DNA from: Cupriavidus sp. YR651
GTDB taxonomy: Bacteria; Pseudomonadota; Gammaproteobacteria; Burkholderiales; Burkholderiaceae
Assembly: GCF_900101625.1 (NCBI RefSeq)
Contig: NZ_FMYZ01000006.1
Location: 124,001-188,000, forward strand
DNA length: 64,000 nt
Reading direction: 5' to 3'
A program made the translations under genes and the position numbers. The notes beneath the pieces were generated by a model. It was not told the DNA's origin and made no database searches. It was given only the letters and a program-made list of their open reading frames with translations. Positions within the stretch are counted from its first letter, which is position 1, and every line of letters starts with the position of its first letter. Of this stretch, positions 17,601-25,813 are shown in pieces.

Positions 17601-18669
17601 CGGCCACCGCATCGAGCTGCGCGGGCAGGCCGACGATCGCGCCGTCGCGCTTTGCCGTGGCGGCGGCCAGCATCGGATCGATCACGCCGGCCAGCTCGGG
17701 CTGCACCAGATAGAACGGCGTGTCCGTCAGGCTGATGCCGTGCGGGTCGGCCGCCCAGTCGGCGGCGTCGCCCTTGCGATAGGGCATGACCTGCAGCACC
17801 GGGATGCCCAGTGCCTCGAACTCCGCCTTGCGCCCCTGCGGATTGAGCATGATCTGACCATTGATCAGCACGTCGACGATGCGTTTGCCGTCGGGCGCCA
17901 CCATGCGCGTGATGCCGTCGGCATCCATCACCGGACCGTAGAACACCAGCGCCCGGGCGTGCCGCGCTTCGATGCGTGCAATCAGGTCGTCGATGAATGC
18001 GCTGTCGAGTCCCGATACGTAGGCCTGGTGAATCGCCACGCCAATCACCGGCGTGCCATCGGCGCCGGAAGCCGCCAGCGCCACCGCCGGCGAGGTCGTG
18101 ATCACACCGGGCAGGCGCGGGTGATAGAAGGCGGCCTTCGGGAAGATCACGGGGGCGGGGATCGAGGCATCGGCGCGCAGCCGGAACCGCTCGGCCGCCA
18201 GCGTGCGCATCATCGCGTCGAAGTTGGCGCGGCCACCGTTGACGTAGTACGCGTGCAGACGCGCCGCGAGCTTGTCGTCCACGCCATGCGCCTCGTAGCG
18301 ATCGGTCGCCAGCAGCACGCGCGCGGTGGTCGAGGTTGTCCACAGCGGACCCAGCTGCGCGAGCATCGCGGTCACGATGTGGTCGCGCGGCGCGTCGACG
18401 ATCAGCAGATCTGCCTGCGTGACGAACGGCCCCAGTTCCTGGCCTGGTATCCGCTCGATGTAGCGCGCTTCCAGCTGCATGCCTTGCTGTCGCGCCATCT
18501 CGCGCAGCGGCTCGAACTTGCCGGCCGGCACGGGCGACGACGTCAGGATGTGGATCACCGGTGCGGCATGCGCGATCTGCGCCAGCGCGCCGATCACCAG
18601 CAGCCAGAACGCCAGCGCGATGGGCCAGCGTGGCCGCAGCCGTTGTCTTGTTATCGATTGTGGGGACAT
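14665..18669 (-). CDS. cobN: CobN/BchH-family chelatase, membrane-anchored (HmuS-like)
   Basis: The product is 1334 residues from an ATG at 18669, chosen because AAGGAG sits 5 bp upstream and a signal sequence follows (PIALAFWLLVIGALAQIAHA). The body is a full CobN/magnesium-chelatase H domain, for example GTQEWTPGKERGLAVTDQPY, NLYGFDPSKVP and LLISNLRDANNARTETAASF. The C-terminus is a Pro/Ala-rich linker (about residues 1220-1290) and one membrane helix (IVPVLSWLAGGIALAAAVIG) followed by ARRR. Catalytic mass would thus be periplasmic, unlike cytosolic cobaltochelatase. No cobS, cobT or cobalamin gene is nearby. The gene follows the receptor by 17 bp. I infer a haem dechelatase or haem-handling role like HmuS; the symbol reflects family only. 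Confidence 0.88.
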   Translation of the reverse strand: MSPQSITRQRLRPRWPIALAFWLLVIGALAQIAHAAPVIHILTSSPVPAGKFEPLREMARQQGMQLEARYIERIPGQELGPFVTQADLLIVDAPRDHIVTAMLAQLGPLWTTSTTARVLLATDRYEAHGVDDKLAARLHAYYVNGGRANFDAMMRTLAAERFRLRADASIPAPVIFPKAAFYHPRLPGVITTSPAVALAASGADGTPVIGVAIHQAYVSGLDSAFIDDLIARIEARHARALVFYGPVMDADGITRMVAPDGKRIVDVLINGQIMLNPQGRKAEFEALGIPVLQVMPYRKGDAADWAADPHGISLTDTPFYLVQPELAGVIDPMLAAATAKRDGAIVGLPAQLDAVAAKAIALTRLQRTPNADKRVAILYYNYPAGEKNLSASFLNLPKSLASTLAALRSAGYRTDAADEAALQRDLGALLAPFYRADKLQGLLDANLGVWMPMSQYRAWYDAQPSDFRAAVAERWGKPEQSSMATTRRGEAGFVIPRLQLGNVVLMPVPPRGERSESDEKALYHSTKTPLNHFYMAAYLWARQDRDALVHYGTHGTQEWTPGKERGLAVTDQPYLVLGDVPVIYPYIVDDVGEAIQAKRRGRAVIVSHQTPPFRPAGLHTELTQLHDQLHVYLAQDDGAVKDTLAADILARSKKMHVFEDMGWTEARARAGFAAYLDALHIHLHELGGMLQPYGLHTFGQSQEEGLRLYTTMAMLGRDWLRRVFPEEPEELFAVDYAQLSQTAPYAMVRRYVVENAPLDSLADAKQREDMQRARQLYASLDASPENAGLLTALAGRHLTAGTGGDPVRNTDALPTGRNLYGFDPSKVPSREAWKAGQAAAEAMIADWRSRHGQWPKKLAFSLWSVETMRHQGMLEAQAMAALGIRPKWDDGGRVVGIEAIPASELRRPRVDVVLSATGLYRDHFPNLMKWLAEAVKLAAAQPEADNAVAASTRAVRERLVRLGLPEERVEALAVTRIFASESGNYGTGLNDATLATDTFGSGKAADAKLANLYLSRMQYAYGPDEQHWGEALPQLNLYAENLKGVEGALLARSSNLYGMLTTDDPFQYLGGIGLAVRHLTGRAPELLISNLRDANNARTETAASFLATELRTRYFHPGWIEGMKAEGYSGALNMLDTMNNFWGWTAVSPEIVRDDQWTEFAEVYVNDKHKLGLNEWFERNAPQAQAQMIERMLEAARKDYWHADPALLQTLARRYEDLAQRHDIRSDNRSFNAYRQAQAGQPAGYGLKPPSAPAPARPRPSAAADATVPAAAAKAPPPPAPEPPRAQPVQGMELVPRKAPAAAIVPVLSWLAGGIALAAAVIGGAISARRRLSG

Positions 18670-18686
18670 TGCGACTCCTTGCCGCC

Positions 18687-20951
18687 TCAGAACGCGAGCT
18701 TGACGGCGGCGGCAAACGTGCGGCCGGGTTGCGTGTAGAAGTCCACGCCGGGTTCGCTGGCGGCCACGCCGGTCTGGCGCACATCGCCCCAGAGCCAGTA
18801 CTTCTTGTCGAACAGATTGTTCACCGCCAGCGTCAGCGTCGCCATCTTGCCGAAGCGCCACCACGCCTGCAGGTCGACCACGCCATAGCCACCCGGCTTG
18901 AAGTAGGTGAACGTCGTGTCGTCGGTACGCGTGACGGCCTTGGCGGCACGCCAGCGCACCGCCGCGCCAGGCCCCTGGCTGACCGATTGCTCCCAGGTCA
19001 GTCCGGCCGCCGCGCGCAGCGGCGAGACGCTGTTGAGCGGCTGGCCCGTCTGCTCGTTGTTGCCATGGGCGTAGGCCACCGCGCCATCGACACGCCATTG
19101 CGGCAGGAAGCGCCACACGCCGCGCCACTCGGCGCCGTAGATGCGCACCTTGGTCTGGTTGCGATACTGGTACGTCGCACGCAGGCCCGGCAGGCAGGCG
19201 GGGTCCGACGGGCAGTTCAGCTGCACCTGCTCGATGAAGTCGTGATAGCGGTTGTCGAACACGGCCACGCTGGTCTGAACGTTTTCATCCGTATAGCGCG
19301 CGCCCACCTCCAGCGACCGGCTCTTCTCCGGATTGAGCTCGCCGTTCGGCGCGGCGCCGTAGCCCTGCACCGGGTTGCGGAAGCTGCCGTTGATTTCCTG
19401 GTAGTTCGGCGCGCGGTAGCCAAACACGTATTGCGCCCAGAGGTTGATGCGGTCGGTCGCCTGCCACAGCGCGGAGAGCTTGGGCGACAGGTTCGAATCG
19501 CTCTTGCTGATCGCGGGCTTGGCGGCCACGCTGTTGTAGAACGGATCGTTGTCCGGACCGAGCGAGTAGTGGTCGAAGCGCAGGCCCGGCGTCACCGTGA
19601 ATCGCCCGCCCGCAAAGCGGATCTCGTCCTGCACGAACACGCCGACCTGGCGCGTCTCGCCCTTCGGGAAGTCGTGGATCGGGAAATTCTCGCCGGCCAG
19701 GGATTTGGTGATGGTGCCGGTGGTCGTGTTGACCACGGTGGCATCGCGCATTTCCTCCGACTCGGTTCGGATGAAATCGACACCGCCGATCAGGCGATGT
19801 TCGAGGCCGCCAGTGTTGAAGGACTTGTCCGCCTGGAAGTTGAAGCCGGTTTGCTGCTGGTCGAAGCCGAAGCCCAGCGCGACATTGCACAGGCTGGTGC
19901 CCGCGGTGGTCGCCGAGCAGCCGCTGCTGGTGCGGCTGCGCACCTGGTTGGTGTTGGTGGAGGTCTGGCTCTTCTGGTAGTAGACGGCCGCCGTCAGGCG
20001 ATCAAGCACGCCGTTCTCCGGACGCCACTCGTAGTCGAGCGACACGCGATTGCGTTCGAGGTCTTCCGTACCATTGGCCGACGTCACGCGCGGCAGGGAC
20101 GTGGACAAGCGCAGCAGGTCGGTGCTGCTGCTGGCATCGCGATGCTCGTAGGTGAGTCGGAAAGTCTGCCGCGACGTGGCATTGAGCACGATCTTGCCGA
20201 GATAGGCGTTGGTCTCCACATCCTGTGGATTCGGCGTGGAGCGCGACACGGAAACCGAATCGTTGCCGCCCATGTTCTTCATCTCGTGCGCGTTGCGGTG
20301 CGCGTACATGAACAGGCCCTGGATCGTGTCATTGCCGCCGGCCACGCCCACGGTCTGGCCGAAGCCGTTGTCGATGCCATTCCAGCTCAGGCCCGCCTCG
20401 CCGCCGACGGACTTGCCGCGCATCAGGTCCTTGGGGTCCTTGGTGACGTACGACACCACGCCGCCGATCGCATCGGAGCCATACAGGCTCGACGCCGGCC
20501 CGCGCAGCACTTCCACGCGCTTCAGGAAAGAGAACTCGGGTGCGTCGCGCGTGGACGTGGAAATGTTGGACGGGCCACCGCCGTTGAAGAAGTCCGGCAG
20601 GCGCACGCCATCCACCATCTGCAGCACGCGGTTGTCTTCGATGCCGCGAATGTTGATGCTGCCCGCGCCAAAGCGGCGGCGGTCGCGCGGCACATCGATA
20701 TCGGGCTCGTCGGCAAACAGCCCGGTCTCGTCGACGGGCATCGATTGCTCGATCTGGCGGGCATCGCGCGTGGTGATGGTGGATGCCACGGCATCGGCGC
20801 GTTCCTCGGTGCGCGTCGCGGTGACGACGACCTCGGACAGCGACTGGACCTCCTGGGCCCAGAGCGGTGTGCAAAGTGTGGCGCAGACGGCGGCAACCGG
20901 CGTCACCCGCACGGCGGCGCGCAAGCGACGCGCCATATGACAGCGTTTCAT
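18687..20951 (-). CDS. TonB-dependent receptor, haem/haemoglobin type
   Basis: The 754-residue outer-membrane receptor is started at 20951 because GAGGGG lies 8-13 bp upstream; the ATG 15 bp before lacks this. A signal peptide ends near LWA, followed by a TonB box in SEVVVTATRTEER. The plug domain shows SINIRGIEDNRVLQMVDGVR and VEVLRGPASSLYGSDAIGGV, both typical of haem/haemoglobin receptors. A YRAP motif stands in for FRAP, with NPEKS after it for the NPNL-type motif, but no His lies between them. The barrel ends in AAAVKLAF with terminal Phe. It is first in a five-gene operon with a Fur-like site about 120 bp upstream. Confidence 0.93.
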   Translation of the reverse strand: MKRCHMARRLRAAVRVTPVAAVCATLCTPLWAQEVQSLSEVVVTATRTEERADAVASTITTRDARQIEQSMPVDETGLFADEPDIDVPRDRRRFGAGSINIRGIEDNRVLQMVDGVRLPDFFNGGGPSNISTSTRDAPEFSFLKRVEVLRGPASSLYGSDAIGGVVSYVTKDPKDLMRGKSVGGEAGLSWNGIDNGFGQTVGVAGGNDTIQGLFMYAHRNAHEMKNMGGNDSVSVSRSTPNPQDVETNAYLGKIVLNATSRQTFRLTYEHRDASSSTDLLRLSTSLPRVTSANGTEDLERNRVSLDYEWRPENGVLDRLTAAVYYQKSQTSTNTNQVRSRTSSGCSATTAGTSLCNVALGFGFDQQQTGFNFQADKSFNTGGLEHRLIGGVDFIRTESEEMRDATVVNTTTGTITKSLAGENFPIHDFPKGETRQVGVFVQDEIRFAGGRFTVTPGLRFDHYSLGPDNDPFYNSVAAKPAISKSDSNLSPKLSALWQATDRINLWAQYVFGYRAPNYQEINGSFRNPVQGYGAAPNGELNPEKSRSLEVGARYTDENVQTSVAVFDNRYHDFIEQVQLNCPSDPACLPGLRATYQYRNQTKVRIYGAEWRGVWRFLPQWRVDGAVAYAHGNNEQTGQPLNSVSPLRAAAGLTWEQSVSQGPGAAVRWRAAKAVTRTDDTTFTYFKPGGYGVVDLQAWWRFGKMATLTLAVNNLFDKKYWLWGDVRQTGVAASEPGVDFYTQPGRTFAAAVKLAF

Positions 20952-21070
20952 GGATTTTCCCCTCAAGAAATCGAAACGCTGGCTGGCGGGGCGGCGTGCG
21001 GACGAAGCGGTCCGGTCCGGGGGGCGAGTTGGCTGGCTGGCGTGAAACGGCGCACGTCGGCGCCTTTATG

Positions 21071-21093
21071 CAAACGAGAATTATTATCGTTTG
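21071..21093 (-). promoter_or_regulatory. Fur-box-like operator
   Basis: On the minus strand the site reads CAAACGATAATAATT then CTCGTTTG: inverted 7-bp arms (CAAACGA/TCGTTTG) around an AT-rich core with GATAATAAT. This matches the general Fur-box pattern of interleaved GATAAT-like hexamers. It lies upstream of the receptor operon and implies induction under iron limitation. Confidence 0.78.
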
Positions 21094-21197
21094 GAGAGAG
21101 GTCGTAAAGACTTTGAAATGCGGGGCCGTCGATACGTGTTGTTACAAAGAGACACACTCTCCGGGCTGACGGGTGGCTCCCGGGTGCTGCGCCCATG

Positions 21198-21225
21198 AAA
21201 AAGGGCGCCCGCAATGGGGCGCCCT
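21198..21225 (-). terminator. Intrinsic terminator of the second RND operon
   Basis: AGGGCGCCC and GGGCGCCCT form a 9-bp GC stem around a 6-nt loop. Read on the minus strand it is followed by a T-run (A-run at 21198-21202 on plus). It lies 36 bp past the pump stop at 21262. Confidence 0.88.
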
Positions 21226-21261
21226 CGGACTCGGACGGGGCGGCGGCCGGCCGCCGCGTAC

Positions 21262-24200
21262 TCAGTGCTGCGTGACCGCCACCGGTTCGCGATCCTTGAG
21301 CGGGTTACCTTCCGCGTCGATCTGCAGCGGACCGGTGCCGGAGAAGCGATCCAGCGCCAGGTAGATGACCGGCGTGATGAACAGCGTGATGACCTGCGAG
21401 AACAGCAGGCCGCCCACCACGGCCAGGCCCAGCGGCTGGCGCAGCTCCGCGCCAGCGCCAAGGCCCAGCGCGAGGGGCAGGGCGCCCATCACGGCGGCGA
21501 ACGTCGTCATCATGATCGGCCGGAACCGGAGCAGGCACGCCTGCCGGATGGCCTTGGCCGGCGCCATGCCTTGCTCGCGCTGCGCCGCCAGCGCGAAGTC
21601 GATCATCATGATCGCGTTCTTCTTGACGATGCCGATCAGCATCAGCACACCGATCGTCGCGATCAGCGACAACTCCACGTTGAACAGGAACAGCGTCAGC
21701 AACGCGCCGATGGCTGCCGACGGCAGGCCGGCCAGGATCGTTAGCGGGTGGATGTAGCTCTCGTAGAGCACGCCCAGCAGAGTGTAGATCACCGCGATGG
21801 CCGCCACCAGCAACACGATCTGCGTGGACTGCGACGACTGGAACACGGCGGCATCCCCGCCCCAGCTCGTGAAGATCGCCGACGGCATCTCGATCTCCTG
21901 GCGGAACCGGTCGATCTTTGTCGATGCGTCGCCAAGTGCCGCGCCCGGCGCCAGGTTGAACGACACCGTCACCGATGGCAGCTGGCCCTGGTGATTCACG
22001 GCGATCGGGCCCACCCGGCGCTCGGTCGTGGCAAACGCGGAAACCGGCACCATCTGGCCCGTCTTGCTGCGCACGTAAAGCTTGGAGAAGGCGGTCTCAT
22101 CCTCGCGGTCCACATCAGCCGCGGTCAGGATCACGTAGTAATTGTCGATCGGCGTATAGATGGTCGATACCTGCCGTTCGCCGAACGCCGTGTACAGCGC
22201 CGTACGCACGTCCTGCATTTGCACGCCGAGTGCATTCGCCTTGTCGCGGTCGATGGTCAGTTGCGCCTCGAGACCCGATTGCTGCGAATCGCTCGTGACA
22301 TCGCGGAAGATCGGCTCGGCGCGCATCTTCGCCATCAGCTTGTCGCTGAACTCCTGCAGTTGCCCCGCCTTCACGCTCTGCAGTGTGTACTGGTAGCGGC
22401 TCTTGCTCTGGCGGCCACCCAGGCGCAGGTTCTGCACGGGCGAGAAGTACACCGCCAGGCCCGGCACGCCCGCGACATCCTTGCGCAGCGATTCCACCAC
22501 CCGCGGCATCTTGGGGCGCTCGCCGAGCGGCTTGAGCTCCACGAACATCCGGCCCGTGTTGATGGCGGGCGACGGGCCGCCACCGATCGACGCCACCACG
22601 CTCTTCACCGCCGGGTTCGCGCGGATGCGCTCGGCGGCGTCGCGCAAGCGGTCGGCCATCGCATCGAACGAAATGTCCTGCGGGCCTTCGGCGTTGACCT
22701 GGATCTGGCCGATGTCTTCCTCGGGGAAGAAGCCCTTGGGAATCTTGGCGAACAGCACGGCGGTCAGCACGAACGTCAGGCCGGCGACCGCCAGCACCAC
22801 GCGCCGATGTACCAGGCACCAGTCGAGCCCGCGCGCGTACTTGTGCAGCGTCCATTCGAACAGATCTTCGAACCACTGCGTGGAGCGCATGCCCAGCGTC
22901 TGCTTCTGCTGCACATGGTGCACCGGCGCGCCGGGCGCGTGGTCCCCATAAGCGTGCTGCGACTCGTCCACCGGCACGTTCTCGGCGGAGAGAAAGCGCG
23001 CGCACAGCATCGGGATCAGCGTCAGCGACACCAGCGCGGACACCAGGATCGACAGCGACACCACCGCGGCGAACTCGTGGAACAGCAGGCCGATCACCCC
23101 CGGCATGAAGAAGATGGGAATGAACACCGCCACCAGCGAGATCGAGATCGACAGGATGGTGAAGCCCATCTCGCGCGACCCGACCAGCGCGGCCTTGAGC
23201 GGCGGCACGCCTTCCTCGATGTGGCGGACGATGTTTTCCAGCATCACGATGGCGTCGTCCACCACCAGGCCCACGGCCAGCGTGATGGCCAGCAGCGACA
23301 CGTTGTCCAGGCTGTAGCCGAAGGCCTTCATCAGCGCCACGGTGCCGATCAGCGAGATCGGCAGCGACACGGTGGGAATCAGCGTGGCGGCCGCGCGGCG
23401 CAGGAACAGGAAGATCACCATCACCACCAGCGCCACGGTCAGCGCCAGCGTGAACTGCACATCGTGGATCGACTCGCGGATCGACATCGAGCGGTCGTTG
23501 ACCACGCTCACGTTGACCGAACCCGGCATCTGCTGGATCAGGCGCGGCAGGGCGCCCTTGATCGAGTCGACCACGGCCACCGTGTTGGCGTCCGGCTGGC
23601 GCAGCACGGCCAGCACGATGGAGCGTTCGTTATTGAGCCAGCTCCCGGTCTTGATGGTCTCGACGCTGTCTTCCACGTCGGCCACGTCGGACAGGCGCAC
23701 GATGGCGCCGCTGGGCTGGCTGGCCACGATGATGTTGCGGAACGCGTCGGCGCTGGTCATCTGGCGGTTGGCCTGGATGGTCAGCGTCTGCCGCGCGCCG
23801 TCGAGCGTGCCGACCGGCGTATTGGCGTTGGCGCGATTCAGCGCGGTGGCCAGTTCATCGAGCGTCAGGCCGCGTGCGGCCAGCGCGTCCGGGTGGGCGC
23901 GTACGCGCACCGAAAAGCGCTTCTGGCCGAAGATCTGCACCTGCGCCACGCCCGGCAGCGTGGCCAGCGTGGGCGAGATCAGGTTGTCGCCAAAGGCATT
24001 CAGCTCCGCCAGGCTCATGGCCGGCGAGTTGATGGCCAACAGCAGCACCGGTGCATCGGCCGGGTTCACCTTGCGGTACGACGGCGGCACCGTCATCTCG
24101 ATCGGCAGCGAACGCTGGGCGCGGAACAGCGCGGCCTGCACGTCCACGGCGGCGGCATCGATGTCGCGGTCGCTGTTGAATTCGATCGTGATGCTGGAAT

Positions 24201-24462
24201 TGCCGAGCGTGTTGGACGAGCTGATGACCGTCACGCCCGGAATCGTGGCGAACTGCTTTTCCAGCTGGGTCGCCACGGATGCCGCCATGGTCTCGGGGCT
24301 GGCCCCGGGCAGCGTGGCGGTGACCTGGATCACCGGCGAGTTGAAGCTGGGCAGCGCCGCGATGGGGATCGTCGGATACAGCACGATGCCCGTCACGATG
24401 ACGGCCAGGCACAGCAGCACCGTCATGACGGGCCGGCGGATACAGAGCTCGGACAGCGTCAT
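21262..24462 (-). CDS. RND efflux pump, MdtB/MdtC-like HAE-1 subgroup
   Basis: The 1066-residue pump starts MTLSELCIRRPVMTVLLCLA, the N-terminus typical of MdtC and MuxC proteins. The TM4 aspartates are in GLVVDDAIVMLENIVRHIEE near residue 400. The periplasmic cytoplasmic-facing insertion around residue 500-520 is His/Pro-rich (HAYGDHAPGAPVHHVQ). The second half has GIVKKNAIMMIDFALAAQRE. It follows its adaptor gene by 4 bp. In E. coli, MdtB and MdtC form a heterotrimer; here only one pump gene is present, so a homotrimer is likely. Substrates are unknown; bile salts, novobiocin or metals are family-based possibilities. Confidence 0.95.
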   Translation of the reverse strand: MTLSELCIRRPVMTVLLCLAVIVTGIVLYPTIPIAALPSFNSPVIQVTATLPGASPETMAASVATQLEKQFATIPGVTVISSSNTLGNSSITIEFNSDRDIDAAAVDVQAALFRAQRSLPIEMTVPPSYRKVNPADAPVLLLAINSPAMSLAELNAFGDNLISPTLATLPGVAQVQIFGQKRFSVRVRAHPDALAARGLTLDELATALNRANANTPVGTLDGARQTLTIQANRQMTSADAFRNIIVASQPSGAIVRLSDVADVEDSVETIKTGSWLNNERSIVLAVLRQPDANTVAVVDSIKGALPRLIQQMPGSVNVSVVNDRSMSIRESIHDVQFTLALTVALVVMVIFLFLRRAAATLIPTVSLPISLIGTVALMKAFGYSLDNVSLLAITLAVGLVVDDAIVMLENIVRHIEEGVPPLKAALVGSREMGFTILSISISLVAVFIPIFFMPGVIGLLFHEFAAVVSLSILVSALVSLTLIPMLCARFLSAENVPVDESQHAYGDHAPGAPVHHVQQKQTLGMRSTQWFEDLFEWTLHKYARGLDWCLVHRRVVLAVAGLTFVLTAVLFAKIPKGFFPEEDIGQIQVNAEGPQDISFDAMADRLRDAAERIRANPAVKSVVASIGGGPSPAINTGRMFVELKPLGERPKMPRVVESLRKDVAGVPGLAVYFSPVQNLRLGGRQSKSRYQYTLQSVKAGQLQEFSDKLMAKMRAEPIFRDVTSDSQQSGLEAQLTIDRDKANALGVQMQDVRTALYTAFGERQVSTIYTPIDNYYVILTAADVDREDETAFSKLYVRSKTGQMVPVSAFATTERRVGPIAVNHQGQLPSVTVSFNLAPGAALGDASTKIDRFRQEIEMPSAIFTSWGGDAAVFQSSQSTQIVLLVAAIAVIYTLLGVLYESYIHPLTILAGLPSAAIGALLTLFLFNVELSLIATIGVLMLIGIVKKNAIMMIDFALAAQREQGMAPAKAIRQACLLRFRPIMMTTFAAVMGALPLALGLGAGAELRQPLGLAVVGGLLFSQVITLFITPVIYLALDRFSGTGPLQIDAEGNPLKDREPVAVTQH

Positions 24463-24466
24463 GGTC

Positions 24467-25699
24467 TTAATGCTTGTCGGCGGTGGTCGCGGCGGCCGGC
24501 GCCGAGGCCCCGCGCGCGCGGGCCTCGCGCACCTGGCTACCCGGGCGCAGGTTCTGCGCGCCCTCGGTCACCACGCGGGTGCCGGGCTGCACGCCTTCGA
24601 TGATCGCGGCGGCGGCGGTGGTCGCCACCACTTGCACCGGCACGCGCGCCACCTTGTTGTCCGCTTGCACGGTGTAAACGAAGCGCCCTTCGGGGCCCGT
24701 CACCACGGCCTGCGGCGGCACGGACAGCGCGCCCTTGAGCACCTGCACCGTGGCGTTCACGTTGGCATAGGTGCCGGGCCAGAGGCGATGCTCGGCATTG
24801 TCGAACGTCGCCTTGATGCGGATGCTGCCGTATTGCGGATCGACGGTGTTATCCACAAACGTGATCTTGCCGGTGACCGGCGCCTTGCTGCCATCGTTGG
24901 GCAGCGCGGTCACCTGGACCGGACCCACGCGCAACGCTTCGCGCAGCGCGGCCAGCTGGCGCTCCGGCAGCGTGAATGTCACGGTGATCGGCGCGATCTG
25001 GGCCACGATCACCATCGGCACGGCGCTGGTCGGCGTGACCAGCGAACCCGGGAAGACGTTGATGACGCCGGTACGGCCGCCGATCGTGGCGCGGATGGCG
25101 CCGTAGCTGGTGGCCACGCGGCTGGCCTCGATGGCGGCCTGGTCGGCACGGATGGTGGCCTCGAACCCATCCACCTTGGCCTGGGCCGTATCCACGGCGC
25201 TCTTGGAGATGAAATTCCGCTGCAGCAGTTCCTGACTCCGTGCCAGCGTACGGCGGGCGTCGGCCAGGTCCGCCTGGTCGCGCATCAGCTGCGCACGTGC
25301 CTTGGCGAGGTTGGCCTCGTCCATGCGGGTATCGAGCGAGAACAGCAGGTCGCCCGGCTTGACCGTCTGGCCTTCCTTGATATGCACGGTCTGGACTGTG
25401 CTGGACACCTGCGGGCGCACCTCCACGGTCTGCATCGCCGTGACGGTGCCGTTGGCGGTCACTTCCAGCGGCACGTCGCCCTGCTGCACGATGGCCGTCG
25501 CCACTGCGGTGGCGTCCGGCGCCTTGGCCACCGGCTTTGGCGCGAACCAGGTCTTCCAGCCGAACCAGCCGGCACCGCCGACCACCAATACCACCAGGAT
25601 TGCCACCCAGGGCGAAGTCCGGCCACGGCCCGTGCTGGCGGCCGCGCTCCAGTTGCCATCGACGAAGCCCTTCGGCTGGTCGATCCCGTCTGTTTTCAT
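24467..25699 (-). CDS. RND efflux periplasmic adaptor (MdtA-like)
   Basis: The product is 410 residues. I start it at 25699 (MKTDGIDQPKGF) because GAGG lies 8-11 bp upstream; the ATG six codons earlier would put that element inside the gene. A membrane anchor spans about residues 30-48 (PWVAILVVLVVGGAGWFGW), with no lipobox. The lipoyl half-motif (QTVEVRPQVSSTVQTVHIKE), hairpin (AKARAQLMRDQADLADARRT) and beta-barrel (GTYANVNATVQVLKGALSVP) are clear. It is first in a two-gene operon with the pump. No outer-membrane channel follows, so it must share one, perhaps the OprM-like protein at 2037. Confidence 0.94.
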   Translation of the reverse strand: MKTDGIDQPKGFVDGNWSAAASTGRGRTSPWVAILVVLVVGGAGWFGWKTWFAPKPVAKAPDATAVATAIVQQGDVPLEVTANGTVTAMQTVEVRPQVSSTVQTVHIKEGQTVKPGDLLFSLDTRMDEANLAKARAQLMRDQADLADARRTLARSQELLQRNFISKSAVDTAQAKVDGFEATIRADQAAIEASRVATSYGAIRATIGGRTGVINVFPGSLVTPTSAVPMVIVAQIAPITVTFTLPERQLAALREALRVGPVQVTALPNDGSKAPVTGKITFVDNTVDPQYGSIRIKATFDNAEHRLWPGTYANVNATVQVLKGALSVPPQAVVTGPEGRFVYTVQADNKVARVPVQVVATTAAAAIIEGVQPGTRVVTEGAQNLRPGSQVREARARGASAPAAATTADKH

Positions 25700-25741
25700 G
25701 TGAGGACCCTCAAACACTGCATGGCGCGCTGCTCCCTGGCG

Positions 25742-25759
25742 CCGGCTTCTTGGAGCCGG
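25742..25759 (-). other. Small hairpin in the adaptor leader
   Basis: CCGGCT and AGCCGG form 6-bp arms with a 6-nt loop, about 45 nt upstream of the adaptor start. There is no T-run. It may shape the 5' leader or be incidental. Confidence 0.25.
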
Positions 25760-25813
25760 TTGGCCCGCGCAAACCGCTACTAGTACCGCGCCTTGGCCGC
25801 TCCGGCTAGCGCG

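Larger units (their letters stand above)
20952..21261. other. Leader and regulatory region upstream of the receptor operon
   Basis: About 310 bp without a gene. From right to left it holds the terminator of the second RND operon (21198-21225), the Fur-box-like site (21071-21093) and a leader of about 120 nt before the receptor start. I could not fix a -10/-35 pair; GATAAT inside the Fur-like site may serve as -10. Confidence 0.6.

Noticed and set aside
15004..18738. Very long plus-strand open frame (over 1200 codons) opposite the CobN-like gene
   Set aside because: Its product is Arg/His/Gln-rich without any domain, as expected for the antisense of a GC-rich gene; the minus-strand gene has clear motifs and a ribosome site.
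21748..24603. Long plus-strand open frame opposite the second RND pump
   Set aside because: Antisense shadow with the same His/Arg/Gln-rich composition; no recognisable domain.
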